From MGIIb-Q1 sp964342465 (lineage in GTDB: Archaea > Thermoplasmatota > Poseidoniia > Poseidoniales > Thalassarchaeaceae), in assembly GCA_964342465.1 (NCBI GenBank), contig CAYFFQ010000010.1, positions 1 to 64,000 on the forward strand: 64,000 bases of DNA, read 5' to 3'. The notes below the pieces were generated by a model. The model searched no databases, was not told where the DNA came from, and saw nothing but the letters and a program-made list of their open reading frames with translations. This document shows, in pieces, positions 34,727 through 43,285 of this stretch; the first letter of the stretch is position 1, and each line of letters opens with the position of its first letter. The translations under genes and the position numbers were made by a program.

Positions 34727-35478
34727 TCGACCGCCCCCTCCTCAAGCCAATCGTATCCATGTTCCTCCAACTTGGCGACTAGTTCTGGCCCGCCAGAGGT
34801 GATTATCTTCCCGTCTATGAGAACATGGACGAAATCGGGTTTTACATGGTCGAGAATCCTCTGATAATGTGTGATTATCAGGCAGGCGGCCTCATCGACT
34901 GAAGAATTGATACCGACTGATACCGTTCGTAAGGCATCGATATCAAGCCCCGAATCGGTTTCATCGAGAATCGCCAACTGCGGCCTGAGAAGCATCAACT
35001 GAAGAATCTCCAGTCGCTTTTTCTCGCCACCGCTGAATCCATCATTGACATAACGAGCGAGAAACTTTCTATCCATTCCCAATTTGTCCATGGCGGCATT
35101 CATCTCCCGACGGAATTCCCGCGCCCGCGGCATTTCATCGCCACGGATCGCCTGCACAGATTTCCTAAGGAAGTTCCCCACTTGTAGGCCTGGGATAGCC
35201 TGAGGGTATTGGAAGGACATGAACACCCCTGCGCGTGCTCTCTCCCACGGTTCCATCGATAGGAGGTCTTGCCCGTCAAGAGTGGCTGAACCGCTGGTGA
35301 CTTGATAGTCTGGGTGACCCATCAACACCTTTGCAAGAGTGGATTTCCCACTTCCGTTTCTGCCCATTAGGGCGTGTACTTGGCCTTTTTTCATGGTCAG
35401 GTCGATGCCGCGGAGAATCTCTTCGCCATCGATTGTAGCACAGAGACCACGAATCTCAAACAGCCCATCTCCTGCCAT
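34723..35478 (-). CDS. sufC: Fe-S assembly ATPase SufC
   Basis: 251 residues. An ABC-type ATPase that drives conformational change in SufBD. Walker A is GRNGSGKSTLAKVL, the signature is FSGGEKKRLEILQL and Walker B is QLAILDETDSGLDIDA, the SufC-type variant. It is the first gene of the operon (sufC-B-D-S-E-T, all minus strand). The promoter should lie in 35479-35600; no clear TATA box is seen there. Confidence 0.97.
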   Translation of the reverse strand: MAGDGLFEIRGLCATIDGEEILRGIDLTMKKGQVHALMGRNGSGKSTLAKVLMGHPDYQVTSGSATLDGQDLLSMEPWERARAGVFMSFQYPQAIPGLQVGNFLRKSVQAIRGDEMPRAREFRREMNAAMDKLGMDRKFLARYVNDGFSGGEKKRLEILQLMLLRPQLAILDETDSGLDIDALRTVSVGINSSVDEAACLIITHYQRILDHVKPDFVHVLIDGKIITSGGPELVAKLEEHGYDWLEEGAVE

Positions 35479-35872
35479 AGACTCTCCTCAGTTTTCCCTG
35501 CCTCTCCCCGCCCTTATGAAGGCGTGTGTGGGCTCTATGAGGCAGCCGTGAAGTCACTCTGATGATTACCATCTATCCGAACACCTTCGGCTGATTATGC
35601 CTCCATGTTGAGAAGTGTCGTGCGAAATTCAATGTGGTCAACGACCACACAGGACGGAGAATAACATGGCACTGCTCACCACTGACAATCCCATTATCAA
35701 TTTCAGATTTTTCTCAAAATCCACAATCAAAAAAAATTGTTAAGATCTCCTGAGTTGATTTGGAAAGTTGATCGGCTAACATATCCATCCACCATCCTCT
35801 ACGCAAGAACCTTTGACCCGAAAGGGCGGAAAATGCAATCCCTCTTAGCCGACGAAGGGTTGCGCTGAGTCG
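35479..35872. other. Divergent intergenic region between sufC and the NifU-like gene
   Basis: About 390 bp separate two divergent Fe-S assembly genes. It contains an AT-rich stretch near 35700-35770 (including aaaaaaaattgttaagatc) but no ORF, RNA or repeat that I can support. It probably holds both promoters and is a natural place for regulation by Fe or redox state. Confidence 0.45.
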
Positions 35873-36346
35873 ATGGCAGAGGACGACCTCGCCGAACTGT
35901 ATGCGGCGGAAGCGGCGGCGAGTCTCGCCGCCGAGTCGAAAGCGAGGATTTCCGAACAGGTTTCAGAAGAGGAAGACTCTCGTCTTCGTTCGCTTTCGCT
36001 AGTCGAATTGGTCACATCGGGATGCACACCGGACTTGGTGGGTGCGCTGATGGTTCGTCTTGGGGATGTGAGAGCCGCCCTAATCGGACACGGTGGGGGC
36101 GTGGTGGTGGATGATGTGGCTCTGCTCGGGGAAGAGGGTGGTGAACGGCATCTCAAATTGCAGTTGAACCTTGATGGCGCATGTGTCTCCTGCGGGGCGG
36201 CCCCTGGGACATTGGAGTCTATTCAGAACGACCTGTTGGCGGATGAAGAAATATCCGAAGTGGTATTTTCCGCTGTCATGTTGGAGTCATATACCGATTT
36301 GGTGCGAGAGTTTCTCGCCACGCAAGGAAATATCACCTTTGTATGA
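35873..36346 (+). CDS. NifU C-terminal-like Fe-S scaffold protein
   Basis: 157 residues from ATG 35873. An N-terminal acidic helical part is followed by the NifU C-terminal domain: ALIGHGGGVVVDDVALLG, then LDGACVSCGAAPGTLESIQ with the cluster-binding CxxC. Such proteins carry Fe-S clusters to targets. It is divergent from the suf operon, which fits a shared pathway. The 108-residue unknown gene follows 9 bp later. Confidence 0.87.
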   Translation: MAEDDLAELYAAEAAASLAAESKARISEQVSEEEDSRLRSLSLVELVTSGCTPDLVGALMVRLGDVRAALIGHGGGVVVDDVALLGEEGGERHLKLQLNLDGACVSCGAAPGTLESIQNDLLADEEISEVVFSAVMLESYTDLVREFLATQGNITFV

Positions 36347-36355
36347 GGTCTATAG

Positions 36356-36682
36356 ATGCCGGCGAAACCGAGTCCGTGGCATGCCGACTTGGAATCCTCT
36401 CTGGCGCTGGTTGACATCGGCCTTCCAGAGGATTATGACCTGTCGTGGCAACCGTTGCCGCCCTTCGATGACTGGATAATCCATGTCAGCAAGGATGGCC
36501 ACCAATTGGCAGTGATTGTCACAGCGCACCAGTTGACCTTGAGCGAGAACCTCATCTCACTGGTCATTGAAAACGCCTCAGGGCGCCTTATCAGAGTGAT
36601 AGCAACACCGGCGAGGCGCGAATACGACGCATCTCTCAACGAGATTATGGAATCCTCATCCATACATCTCCTCCGCTACTGA
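36356..36682 (+). CDS. Small protein of unknown function downstream of the NifU-like gene
   Basis: 108 residues, no membrane segment and no recognised domain. Strings such as DLSWQPLPPFDDWIIHVSKD and NASGRLIRVIATPARREYD look like a small alpha-beta cytoplasmic protein. It starts 9 bp after the NifU-like gene and is very likely in the same transcript, so a helper role in Fe-S work is possible but unproven. Confidence 0.65.
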   Translation: MPAKPSPWHADLESSLALVDIGLPEDYDLSWQPLPPFDDWIIHVSKDGHQLAVIVTAHQLTLSENLISLVIENASGRLIRVIATPARREYDASLNEIMESSSIHLLRY

Positions 36683-36716
36683 CCATCCAAGTCCATTGAA
36701 GAACCCACTGAACGCC

Positions 36717-36868
36717 TCTCTCTCCACGCGCATACAGACGGCTCATAGTAGCGCACACAATAAACGAGATAGGTGACTCTTTCTCCACGCGCATACTGAC
36801 GACTCGACGACGACACCGACAGGGTCGAGAGGGCTGCCTTTCTCTCTCCACGCGAATTCAGACGGCTC
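36717..36868. repeat. Three imperfect 61-63-bp direct repeats
   Basis: The string tctccacgcg followed by a variant of catacagacggctca occurs at 36721, 36782 and 36845. The parts between are dissimilar. The repeated core does not obviously match the 3' end of the upstream gene, so this set may have a different origin from the gene-end arrays or be an old, decayed one. Confidence 0.7.
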
Positions 36869-36956
36869 AAACCATGAATATCGGGCCACGGCACTGCCCC
36901 TCCTCACCGCCGCCATGTAGGCGAATTGATATTCAGAAGCCTCGTCTGATGCAACG

Positions 36957-37346
36957 ATGTCAGCCGAGCAGGAGGCGCAATCAGCCATCTCCGACGCTGC
37001 CGAACAGACCGGAGCGGATGGACTTTCACGGAAGGTGACGGTTGAGGTAGTCCACAAACAGCAAGGATTGTCGACAACCGCTTGGGCGGCCATCGGAATG
37101 CTCCTCATCGTCGGTGTAATCGGCTCGATGTTCATGTTATCTGGTGGTGACGGTGGCGGCGCAGTCGGTGGTATCTTCGGCAGTGGCGGCAACTGCGCCG
37201 ACGGAATAGACAACGACAACGACGGCCTCACAGACCGGCAGGATGGCGACTGCTACGATGAAGTGAATCCTGCTTGGAAGGGATATAACTCCGGCCACAG
37301 TGAAGATGGAAGGAACGACCCACCAACCGATGATACTCAACAGTGA
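36957..37346 (+). CDS. Small membrane protein with an extracytoplasmic Asp-rich loop
   Basis: 129 residues. A cytoplasmic N-terminus of about 45 residues, one membrane helix (TAWAAIGMLLIVGVIGSMFML), a Gly-rich linker, then CADGIDNDNDGLTDRQDGDC, a calcium-binding motif like those in MopE/thrombospondin-type proteins, closed by two cysteines. Function unknown. The end overlaps the proposed tgtA start, suggesting co-transcription. Confidence 0.75.
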   Translation: MSAEQEAQSAISDAAEQTGADGLSRKVTVEVVHKQQGLSTTAWAAIGMLLIVGVIGSMFMLSGGDGGGAVGGIFGSGGNCADGIDNDNDGLTDRQDGDCYDEVNPAWKGYNSGHSEDGRNDPPTDDTQQ

Positions 37347-39522
37347 CATTTCACCTCACTTGCCCAAATTGGATAAGTGGGTGGCTGGCCCGAAGGGTGG
37401 TGGTCTAGGCGTGTCTGTGCAAGGGGGAAGAACTCCAACTCCGTGTAGGGATGGTGACCACGGAAGGTTCGAGACAAGGGTGCGGGATGGATATGCTCGG
37501 CTCGGTCTGTTGCACACACAACGGCACATTCTCAGGACTCCTACTTTACTTCCAGTTGTGAATCCGAATATTTTGACCATCTCCCCAAAGGAGATGTGGG
37601 ATATGGGTTTTGAGGCACTCATCACCAATTCCTACATTATTTGGAAAAGTGAAGAACTTCGCTCACACGCTCTTGAGCACGGTGTCCATCACCTGTTGGA
37701 CTATGCGGGGGTCGTCATGACCGATTCTGGGGTTTTTCAGCAGTATGTGTATGGTGATGTCGAGGTCGGTGAAACCGAAGTGGTCGAGTTTCAACGGGAT
37801 ATCGGCGTTGACATCGCCACCATGATGGATGTCTTCGGCCGACCTGACATGAGTCGTGAGGAATTGGAAGATGCAGTCAGAGTCACCGCCGAGAGGGGGC
37901 CGGCGGCACTCGCCGCCTCCGGTGATACGCTGATGAACGGACCTGTACAAGGAGGAACATACGCCGACCTAAGGGCCGAATCGGCCCGATTGATGTCGGG
38001 AATGGATTTCGCGGTGCATCCAATCGGCGGCATCGTTCCGCTGATGGAGAGACAGCGGTATCGTGAGTTGGTCGAAATCATTGTGGCAAGTAAGAGTGAA
38101 CTCACTTCGGGGCGCCCTGTGCACGCTTTCGGCTGCGGCCACCCGCTCCTGTTCCCAATCTGTGTCGCTCTGGGCATTGACCTCTTTGACTCGGCTGCAT
38201 ACGCGCTGTTTGCCAAAGACGACCGCCTGCTGACTCCAGTCGGAACCGTGAAACTTCAATCATTGGAAGAGTGGCCCCATTCTTCACCAGCTCTCATGGG
38301 AACCACTCCCGCCGAGGTGAGACAATTACCTGTGGGTGAGAAAATAGAACTTCTCGCCCGCCATAATCTGCAGGTCACCGAAGCCGAACTGGCAAGATGC
38401 AGAGAGGCGGTTAGAGAAGGAACGATTTGGAATCTCGTGGAAGAGAGAAGCCACTGTAATCCACACCTCAGGGAAGCGACCCTCTGGCTCTATGAGAATA
38501 TGCCGGAGAGAATCATTCTCAATTCTCCACCATGCCGAAAAGGTGGAATATGGTGGAGTGACGATACACCTCTGCACCCGCGCATGACCAATGCCGCGGC
38601 ATGGTTGCACTGGGTACCCCCTCTAGTCACCCACATGGGAGAAGCAATTTCTGTGGATGAGAGGGTGCTCCTAATACTTCACAACGACGAAGGCCCTTGG
38701 AGGGAGACTCTTTCCGAACTCGTTCAGAGGGTAGTGAGCAGATGGCCGTCAGTCACCCCCCTCATCTATACACCGATAGGTTTGACCCCATATCAACTCG
38801 AAGACCTCAATCCATACTCGCATATTCTCGGACCGAGCATTCTTTGGGATGCAATCGCACCATTTCGTGAAGAAGAAGAGATAGAATCATTCATCTTCAA
38901 CCTAATCAACCGCTTGCTGGGTGACTCTGGTTCCACCGCTTTGCTGCACAATGCCAAGATGGATGAGGGCGACCTCCTCCTTCGCCTGACCGACCTGCTC
39001 GGGGAAGGTCTACCCGAAGATGAGAGAGTAAGGTCTGAGGTTGTTGACCATTTCCGCCGATTCGGAATAGCAGATAAAATCTCACTGTTCACTGGGATAT
39101 CGTGCGAAGCCACACACTCTATAGCCTCAAAACTTGAGTTTGTCATGAGCCGGACCGGCAGGGTGAACAACATACTGCATGAAGGGCTCCACCTCTTTAG
39201 CCAGAGGTTGGGCGATGGCGGTCTGAGCCTTACCGATGAAGGGGCGAAATGGGTCCATCGGATGATGGATGAGGATAGTGGAATCGGGCTTCCATGGGTT
39301 GTCATAGATAGCGATGCGGAACCCTATGTTCGCGATGGTCGCAATGTCATGCACGGTTTCATCGAGCGAGTAGAAGGCATCTTGCGGTATGGCATGCCGA
39401 CATTGGTAGTGAACGGTGCAGGCGAACTCGTTGGCCATGGGATCTCCATGTCTGAGAATGCTGACGCCCACTCTTTCAAGAAGGGGATAGCGGTGAAGGT
39501 CAGGGGCGGCATCAGTAGTTGA
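37330..39522 (+). CDS. tgtA: Archaeal tRNA-guanine transglycosylase (ArcTGT) lacking the zinc cysteines
   Basis: About 730 residues; ATG 37330 overlaps the previous gene by 17 bases and gives a 45-residue N-terminal extension. ArcTGT exchanges guanine 15 of tRNA for preQ0 on the way to archaeosine. Catalytic parts are intact: the first Asp in VVMTDSGVFQQYVYGD and the nucleophile in GIDLFDSAAYALFAKDDR. The middle domains and a C-terminal PUA domain (EPYVRDGRNVMHGFIERV to VRGGISS) are present. However, the zinc loop, normally CxCxxC, reads PHSSPALMGTTP, with only the later His (LARHNLQ) left. The gene end is duplicated downstream. Confidence 0.9.
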   Translation: MILNSDISPHLPKLDKWVAGPKGGGLGVSVQGGRTPTPCRDGDHGRFETRVRDGYARLGLLHTQRHILRTPTLLPVVNPNILTISPKEMWDMGFEALITNSYIIWKSEELRSHALEHGVHHLLDYAGVVMTDSGVFQQYVYGDVEVGETEVVEFQRDIGVDIATMMDVFGRPDMSREELEDAVRVTAERGPAALAASGDTLMNGPVQGGTYADLRAESARLMSGMDFAVHPIGGIVPLMERQRYRELVEIIVASKSELTSGRPVHAFGCGHPLLFPICVALGIDLFDSAAYALFAKDDRLLTPVGTVKLQSLEEWPHSSPALMGTTPAEVRQLPVGEKIELLARHNLQVTEAELARCREAVREGTIWNLVEERSHCNPHLREATLWLYENMPERIILNSPPCRKGGIWWSDDTPLHPRMTNAAAWLHWVPPLVTHMGEAISVDERVLLILHNDEGPWRETLSELVQRVVSRWPSVTPLIYTPIGLTPYQLEDLNPYSHILGPSILWDAIAPFREEEEIESFIFNLINRLLGDSGSTALLHNAKMDEGDLLLRLTDLLGEGLPEDERVRSEVVDHFRRFGIADKISLFTGISCEATHSIASKLEFVMSRTGRVNNILHEGLHLFSQRLGDGGLSLTDEGAKWVHRMMDEDSGIGLPWVVIDSDAEPYVRDGRNVMHGFIERVEGILRYGMPTLVVNGAGELVGHGISMSENADAHSFKKGIAVKVRGGISS

Positions 39523-39665
39523 CCCATCCACTCTCACTCAGCGAAATTGAAGTCGGAAAATGTGAAGGTCAGGGGCGGCATCAGTAGTTGATTCATCAGT
39601 TCTCACTCAGCGAAATTGAAGTCGGAAAATGTGAAGGTCAGGGGCGGCATCAGTAGTTGATTCAT
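39493..39665. repeat. 69-bp tandem array copying the 3' end of tgtA
   Basis: gtgaaggtcaggggcggcat occurs at 39493 (inside the gene, encoding VKVRGGISS and stop), 39562 and 39631, an exact 69-bp period. The linking sequence ctcactcagcgaaattgaag is also identical. About 2.5 copies in all, nearly without divergence, so the event is recent. Confidence 0.93.
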
Positions 39666-39779
39666 CCCGATAGGAATCGCCGCCCACCTACACGGATAGG
39701 AAAAGGTGAGTTGATTTTTGAAGAGTAATCTAGTCTTCCATTGTTGTGAGACTGTAGGGGTGAGATTGAAGGGCTAACT

Positions 39780-39801
39780 CCCCCTCACAACTGAGAGGGG
39801 G
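39780..39801. promoter_or_regulatory. Inverted repeat just upstream of the first ABC ATPase gene
   Basis: ccccctc, 8-base spacer, gaggggg, ending 7 bases before ATG 39809. The right arm also supplies a G-rich ribosome-binding-like sequence, so a hairpin would hide it. This is a possible operator or translational control. Compare the inverted repeat at 21003-21023. Confidence 0.35.
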
Positions 39802-39808
39802 TGGTTGG

Positions 39809-40813
39809 ATGGAGGCCATCATCGAGACTGACAAACTGACCAAAATGTATGGCCCTCACATCGCCTTGGATGCGATGAGCCTGAAAGTCAGCGGTGGGGC
39901 AACTGGACTGCTCGGGCCGAACGGGGCGGGAAAAAGCACTCTCATCAAGACCCTTCTCGGCCTCATCAAACTCACCTCAGGGGAGGGTAGAGTCCTCGGC
40001 TACGACATTCGCACCGAGGGTGACAGCATTCGCCAGCGCATCGGATACATGCCTGAATACGACTGCCTGACACCGGAAATGGACGCAGTTCACCAAGTGA
40101 GATACTGTGCCGAATTGACAGGGATGAACACCAATATCGCCATGCAGCGAGCTCACGAAGTTCTCGAATACGTCGGCTTGCGCGACCAGAGATACAGGAC
40201 TATCTCCAGTTTCTCCACTGGAATGATGCAGGCGACGAAACTCGCCTGCTCGATAGTACACGACCCGGAACTTCTCATCTGTGACGAACCGACCAACGGG
40301 TTGGATGCAAAGGCGAGAGGATTCATGTTGGACACCCTGTTCCAAGTGGTGAAGCAGGGCGACCGTTCCATAATGATGAGTAGCCATCTCATGGAAGATG
40401 TCGAAAGAATCTGTGACAGTATCGTGATGATTCACAAGGGAAAACTCATCGCTCAGGGGAAGATAGAGGACCTCAAGGCCATTGACAGGGAGGTCGAGAT
40501 TTGGGTGTGGGGTGGGGCCTCAAGAATGGAACAGGCACTGAAAGACGCCGGCCTCCCACCGCGCCGGTCAGGTCGGGTGATGCGCGTGGTGCGGGATGAT
40601 GAAACCACCTACGACAGAGTCCTTGAAATCGCCGCACAGGCAGGGGTTCAGATTCGCAGAATGGAAGATTACGAACCCTCTCTTGAGGACCTATTCCTCG
40701 TCATCATGGACAGACTTGGCTATGGGGTGAAATCATCCGCCGACCTGTTGCAGACCAAACCTACTGCGACTGAGGTGGCACCAGCTCCATCGCGAACAGG
40801 GGGTCAGTTCTGA
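39809..40813 (+). CDS. ABC-2 type transporter ATP-binding protein (pair 1)
   Basis: 334 residues. Walker A is LLGPNGAGKSTLIKTLLG; the signature region is FSTGMMQATKLACSIVHD, a variant of the YSxGMxQ seen in ABC-2 exporters. Walker B is ELLICDEPTNGLDAKARG and the H-loop is IMMSSHLMEDVERI. The C-terminal 100 residues are the usual extension. Its stop overlaps the permease ATG by one base, so the two form one transporter. The substrate is unknown. Confidence 0.92.
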   Translation: MEAIIETDKLTKMYGPHIALDAMSLKVSGGATGLLGPNGAGKSTLIKTLLGLIKLTSGEGRVLGYDIRTEGDSIRQRIGYMPEYDCLTPEMDAVHQVRYCAELTGMNTNIAMQRAHEVLEYVGLRDQRYRTISSFSTGMMQATKLACSIVHDPELLICDEPTNGLDAKARGFMLDTLFQVVKQGDRSIMMSSHLMEDVERICDSIVMIHKGKLIAQGKIEDLKAIDREVEIWVWGGASRMEQALKDAGLPPRRSGRVMRVVRDDETTYDRVLEIAAQAGVQIRRMEDYEPSLEDLFLVIMDRLGYGVKSSADLLQTKPTATEVAPAPSRTGGQF

Positions 40814-42225
40814 TGGCAGACGAAACCCCTTCGCCAGATGACCTGCGGGGTGATGCGGATGCCCCTGAACAGGGGCTGGATGTTGGCTTCATCGACGATT
40901 TGGTCTTTGATGAGGCAGCCCCTGGGGATTTGGTCATTGATGAGGCAGCCACTGACGATTTAACCAAGCATGGGGGAGCCACTGACGATTTAACCAAGCA
41001 TGGGGGAGTCACTGACGATTTAACCAAGCATGGGGGGGTCACTGACGATTTAACCAAGCATGGGGGAGTCACTGACGATTTGGTCATTGACGGGGCAGCC
41101 ATCGATGCGGTTGCACAGGAGTCGGCGGCAGCGGCGGCTGCGGCAGCAGCAGGCGCAGCCGATGGCACAATATCCCCCCCTCATGACGGTTTGACGACCA
41201 CCGCAACCCACTCTGAATTCATGGGTGAGGAGGGTGGTCAGGTGACTGGGCGCGGTCACATGGCCGGAGCGATTGCCTCTGGCGACGGTGACGATGGGGC
41301 GACGGCTCAAGTGGCTCAAGTCGCATCGGATGGCACCTCTGGCACCATCTTCCATCAGGTTTACCGGCCGTGGCGAGGGAAACTGAACAGCAGGTGGGTT
41401 CGAAACTGGGCCATATTACGCTACCATGTCTATGGTCTCTTCTCAAAGGGTCACAAACCTTGGCCCATGCTCACGCGGCTTGCCATCTTCAGCGTGCTCA
41501 TCATGTCGATGGGCGACTTGATTCTCCTCGCCGTTGGAGCGGTTTCAGGTACCGATGCAATCGAGCGAATTTCGGGAATCTCACGAGGAAACCTGTATGG
41601 CCATGTCCTTTCCTTCTGGTTCAGAAACGCCTGCACCTACCCGATTGTCACTGCCCTCATCATCGGTGGAATGATCAGTGAAGACCGACGAAACGGGACC
41701 TCGGCATTATACTTCTCAAGGCCGGTCAACAGGCGAGATTACGCGGCCATGAAGTTTGTATCGGTGGCGGTGATTCTCGCGGTGGTGGTTCTCCTCACTC
41801 TCTCAGCGTACTACCTCGGAGCGATCCTCATCAACGGTGAAGGTTGGGCCTATGTGATTGACACTGGTCTGCTTTTCGCCGGTGCGTTCGCAGCGGGTGT
41901 TCTGTTGGTCTTCACCTATACATCACTGGGACTTGCACTTTCGTCGATTAGTTCGGGGAAGTTCTTTCCCGCCGTCGCCTTCATCGGCATGATTCTTGGA
42001 ACAAAACTCGTTGCATTCTTGATTTTCGCCCTATTTGACAGCAGCGTCATCTATCTGCTATCGCCATACGACTGCCTCGCTCATGTAGGCCAGTGGATGC
42101 TCGGCCTGAACTCTACTTACAGGCATCCGACATCGTGGAGTTTCGCCATGTTGATATTGATGAATGCCGTTGCCCTCTACCTCCTTTCGATGCGGGTTTC
42201 TTCTCTAGAGGTGACTCGCGAATGA
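40813..42225 (+). CDS. ABC-2 type permease with repetitive N-terminal extension (pair 1)
   Basis: 470 residues. The first 200 residues are cytoplasmic and low complexity: acidic, then four exact TDDLTKHGG(A/V) decapeptide repeats, then an Ala run. Six hydrophobic helices follow from about residue 215 (AIFSVLIMSMGDLILLAVGA onward), with the ABC-2 hallmark ISEDRRNGTSALYFSRPVNR between helices. The extension is unusual and could tether partners. It is translationally coupled to the ATPase. Confidence 0.87.
   Translation: MADETPSPDDLRGDADAPEQGLDVGFIDDLVFDEAAPGDLVIDEAATDDLTKHGGATDDLTKHGGVTDDLTKHGGVTDDLTKHGGVTDDLVIDGAAIDAVAQESAAAAAAAAAGAADGTISPPHDGLTTTATHSEFMGEEGGQVTGRGHMAGAIASGDGDDGATAQVAQVASDGTSGTIFHQVYRPWRGKLNSRWVRNWAILRYHVYGLFSKGHKPWPMLTRLAIFSVLIMSMGDLILLAVGAVSGTDAIERISGISRGNLYGHVLSFWFRNACTYPIVTALIIGGMISEDRRNGTSALYFSRPVNRRDYAAMKFVSVAVILAVVVLLTLSAYYLGAILINGEGWAYVIDTGLLFAGAFAAGVLLVFTYTSLGLALSSISSGKFFPAVAFIGMILGTKLVAFLIFALFDSSVIYLLSPYDCLAHVGQWMLGLNSTYRHPTSWSFAMLILMNAVALYLLSMRVSSLEVTRE
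40951..41070. repeat. Four exact 30-bp in-frame repeats
   Basis: The 30-base unit beginning actgacgatttaaccaagca occupies 40951-41070 four times; only the base before the last codon varies (gagcc, gagtc, ggggtc, gagtc). Near-identity shows recent expansion, and a multiple of three keeps the frame. Confidence 0.92.
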
Positions 42226-42295
42226 GAGGTGGTCTAATGGTCTCAGACAAAGTGTTGACATCCCCCTCTGCCGTGAAAAACGGGGTGGTCGTTGG

Positions 42296-43285
42296 ATGAT
42301 TCCAGACTTGTCGCAGATGGGCGAGGGTGAGAGAGAGGCGTGGGCACCAGTAGAAGAAGCACCACACATCATGTTGGACCATGTGACCAAGACCTATGGC
42401 TCGGTCAATGGACTGAATGATGTCTCCTTGGCTATCAAGGGTGGCGTGACAGGTATTCTCGGGCAGAATGGGGCCGGGAAATCGACTCTATTCAAGTTGA
42501 TAGTAGGCAGATTGCGCCCATCATCTGGAACGGTTCACCTCTTCGGCACCAACCCTTTCAAGAACCCAGCACCCTACTCTCGCGTCGGTTATGTGTCTGA
42601 ATCGGAGCATCTCTATGACTGGATGACGGGTCTCGATTTTGTGGCTACCCTCGCCCGCCTCTACGGCTACACCAGAGATGAGGCGAAGGAAAAGGCTCTG
42701 CATGTCCTCGACTTCGTGGGGCTTGCTGATGTCGCCGACAAGGAGATAGGAAAGTATTCGAAGGGTATGCGGCAGCGGGTGAAAATCGCTCACGCCCTAG
42801 TAAATGAACCCGACCTCATCATTCTCGACGAGCCGTTGGCGGGATGCGACCCCCTGGCGCGGACGACCATCATGAATGTGGTGCGTGAACTCGGGGCGAT
42901 GGGTAAGACCGTACTTGTAAGCAGTCACATACTTTCAGAAATCGAGAGAATCACTGAGCAGATAGTGATTTTACATAATGGCCGGCTTCTCGCTCTCGGC
43001 AATTTGCATGCCATTCGCGAACTTCTCGATAAGCATCCACATCGGATTCTGTTGAAAACCGAGAAGCCGCGCCAGTTAGGGGCGGCATTTCTTCCCCACG
43101 ACGATGTGTTCGGGGTTAGGTTTCCCGACCGCGGGGAACTTGTGATTGAGACCAACAATCTCTCCTCTGTTCACAACGCACTGCCGAGAATATGTGTGGA
43201 TAGCGGGGTGCGCGTCACCGGTATCGAGAATCCCGACGACAACCTTGAGTCGCTACTCGGATACCTGATGGAGGGGAGAGCATGA
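42296..43285 (+). CDS. ABC-2 type transporter ATP-binding protein (pair 2)
   Basis: 329 residues. Walker A is ILGQNGAGKSTLFKLIVG, the signature KYSKGMRQRVKIAHALVN, Walker B LIILDEPLAGCDPLARTT and the H-loop VLVSSHILSEIERI. It is closer to the typical CcmA/YhaQ family than the pair-1 ATPase. It overlaps the next permease by four bases (ATGA). The pair looks like a tandem relative of 39809-42225. Confidence 0.93.
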   Translation: MIPDLSQMGEGEREAWAPVEEAPHIMLDHVTKTYGSVNGLNDVSLAIKGGVTGILGQNGAGKSTLFKLIVGRLRPSSGTVHLFGTNPFKNPAPYSRVGYVSESEHLYDWMTGLDFVATLARLYGYTRDEAKEKALHVLDFVGLADVADKEIGKYSKGMRQRVKIAHALVNEPDLIILDEPLAGCDPLARTTIMNVVRELGAMGKTVLVSSHILSEIERITEQIVILHNGRLLALGNLHAIRELLDKHPHRILLKTEKPRQLGAAFLPHDDVFGVRFPDRGELVIETNNLSSVHNALPRICVDSGVRVTGIENPDDNLESLLGYLMEGRA

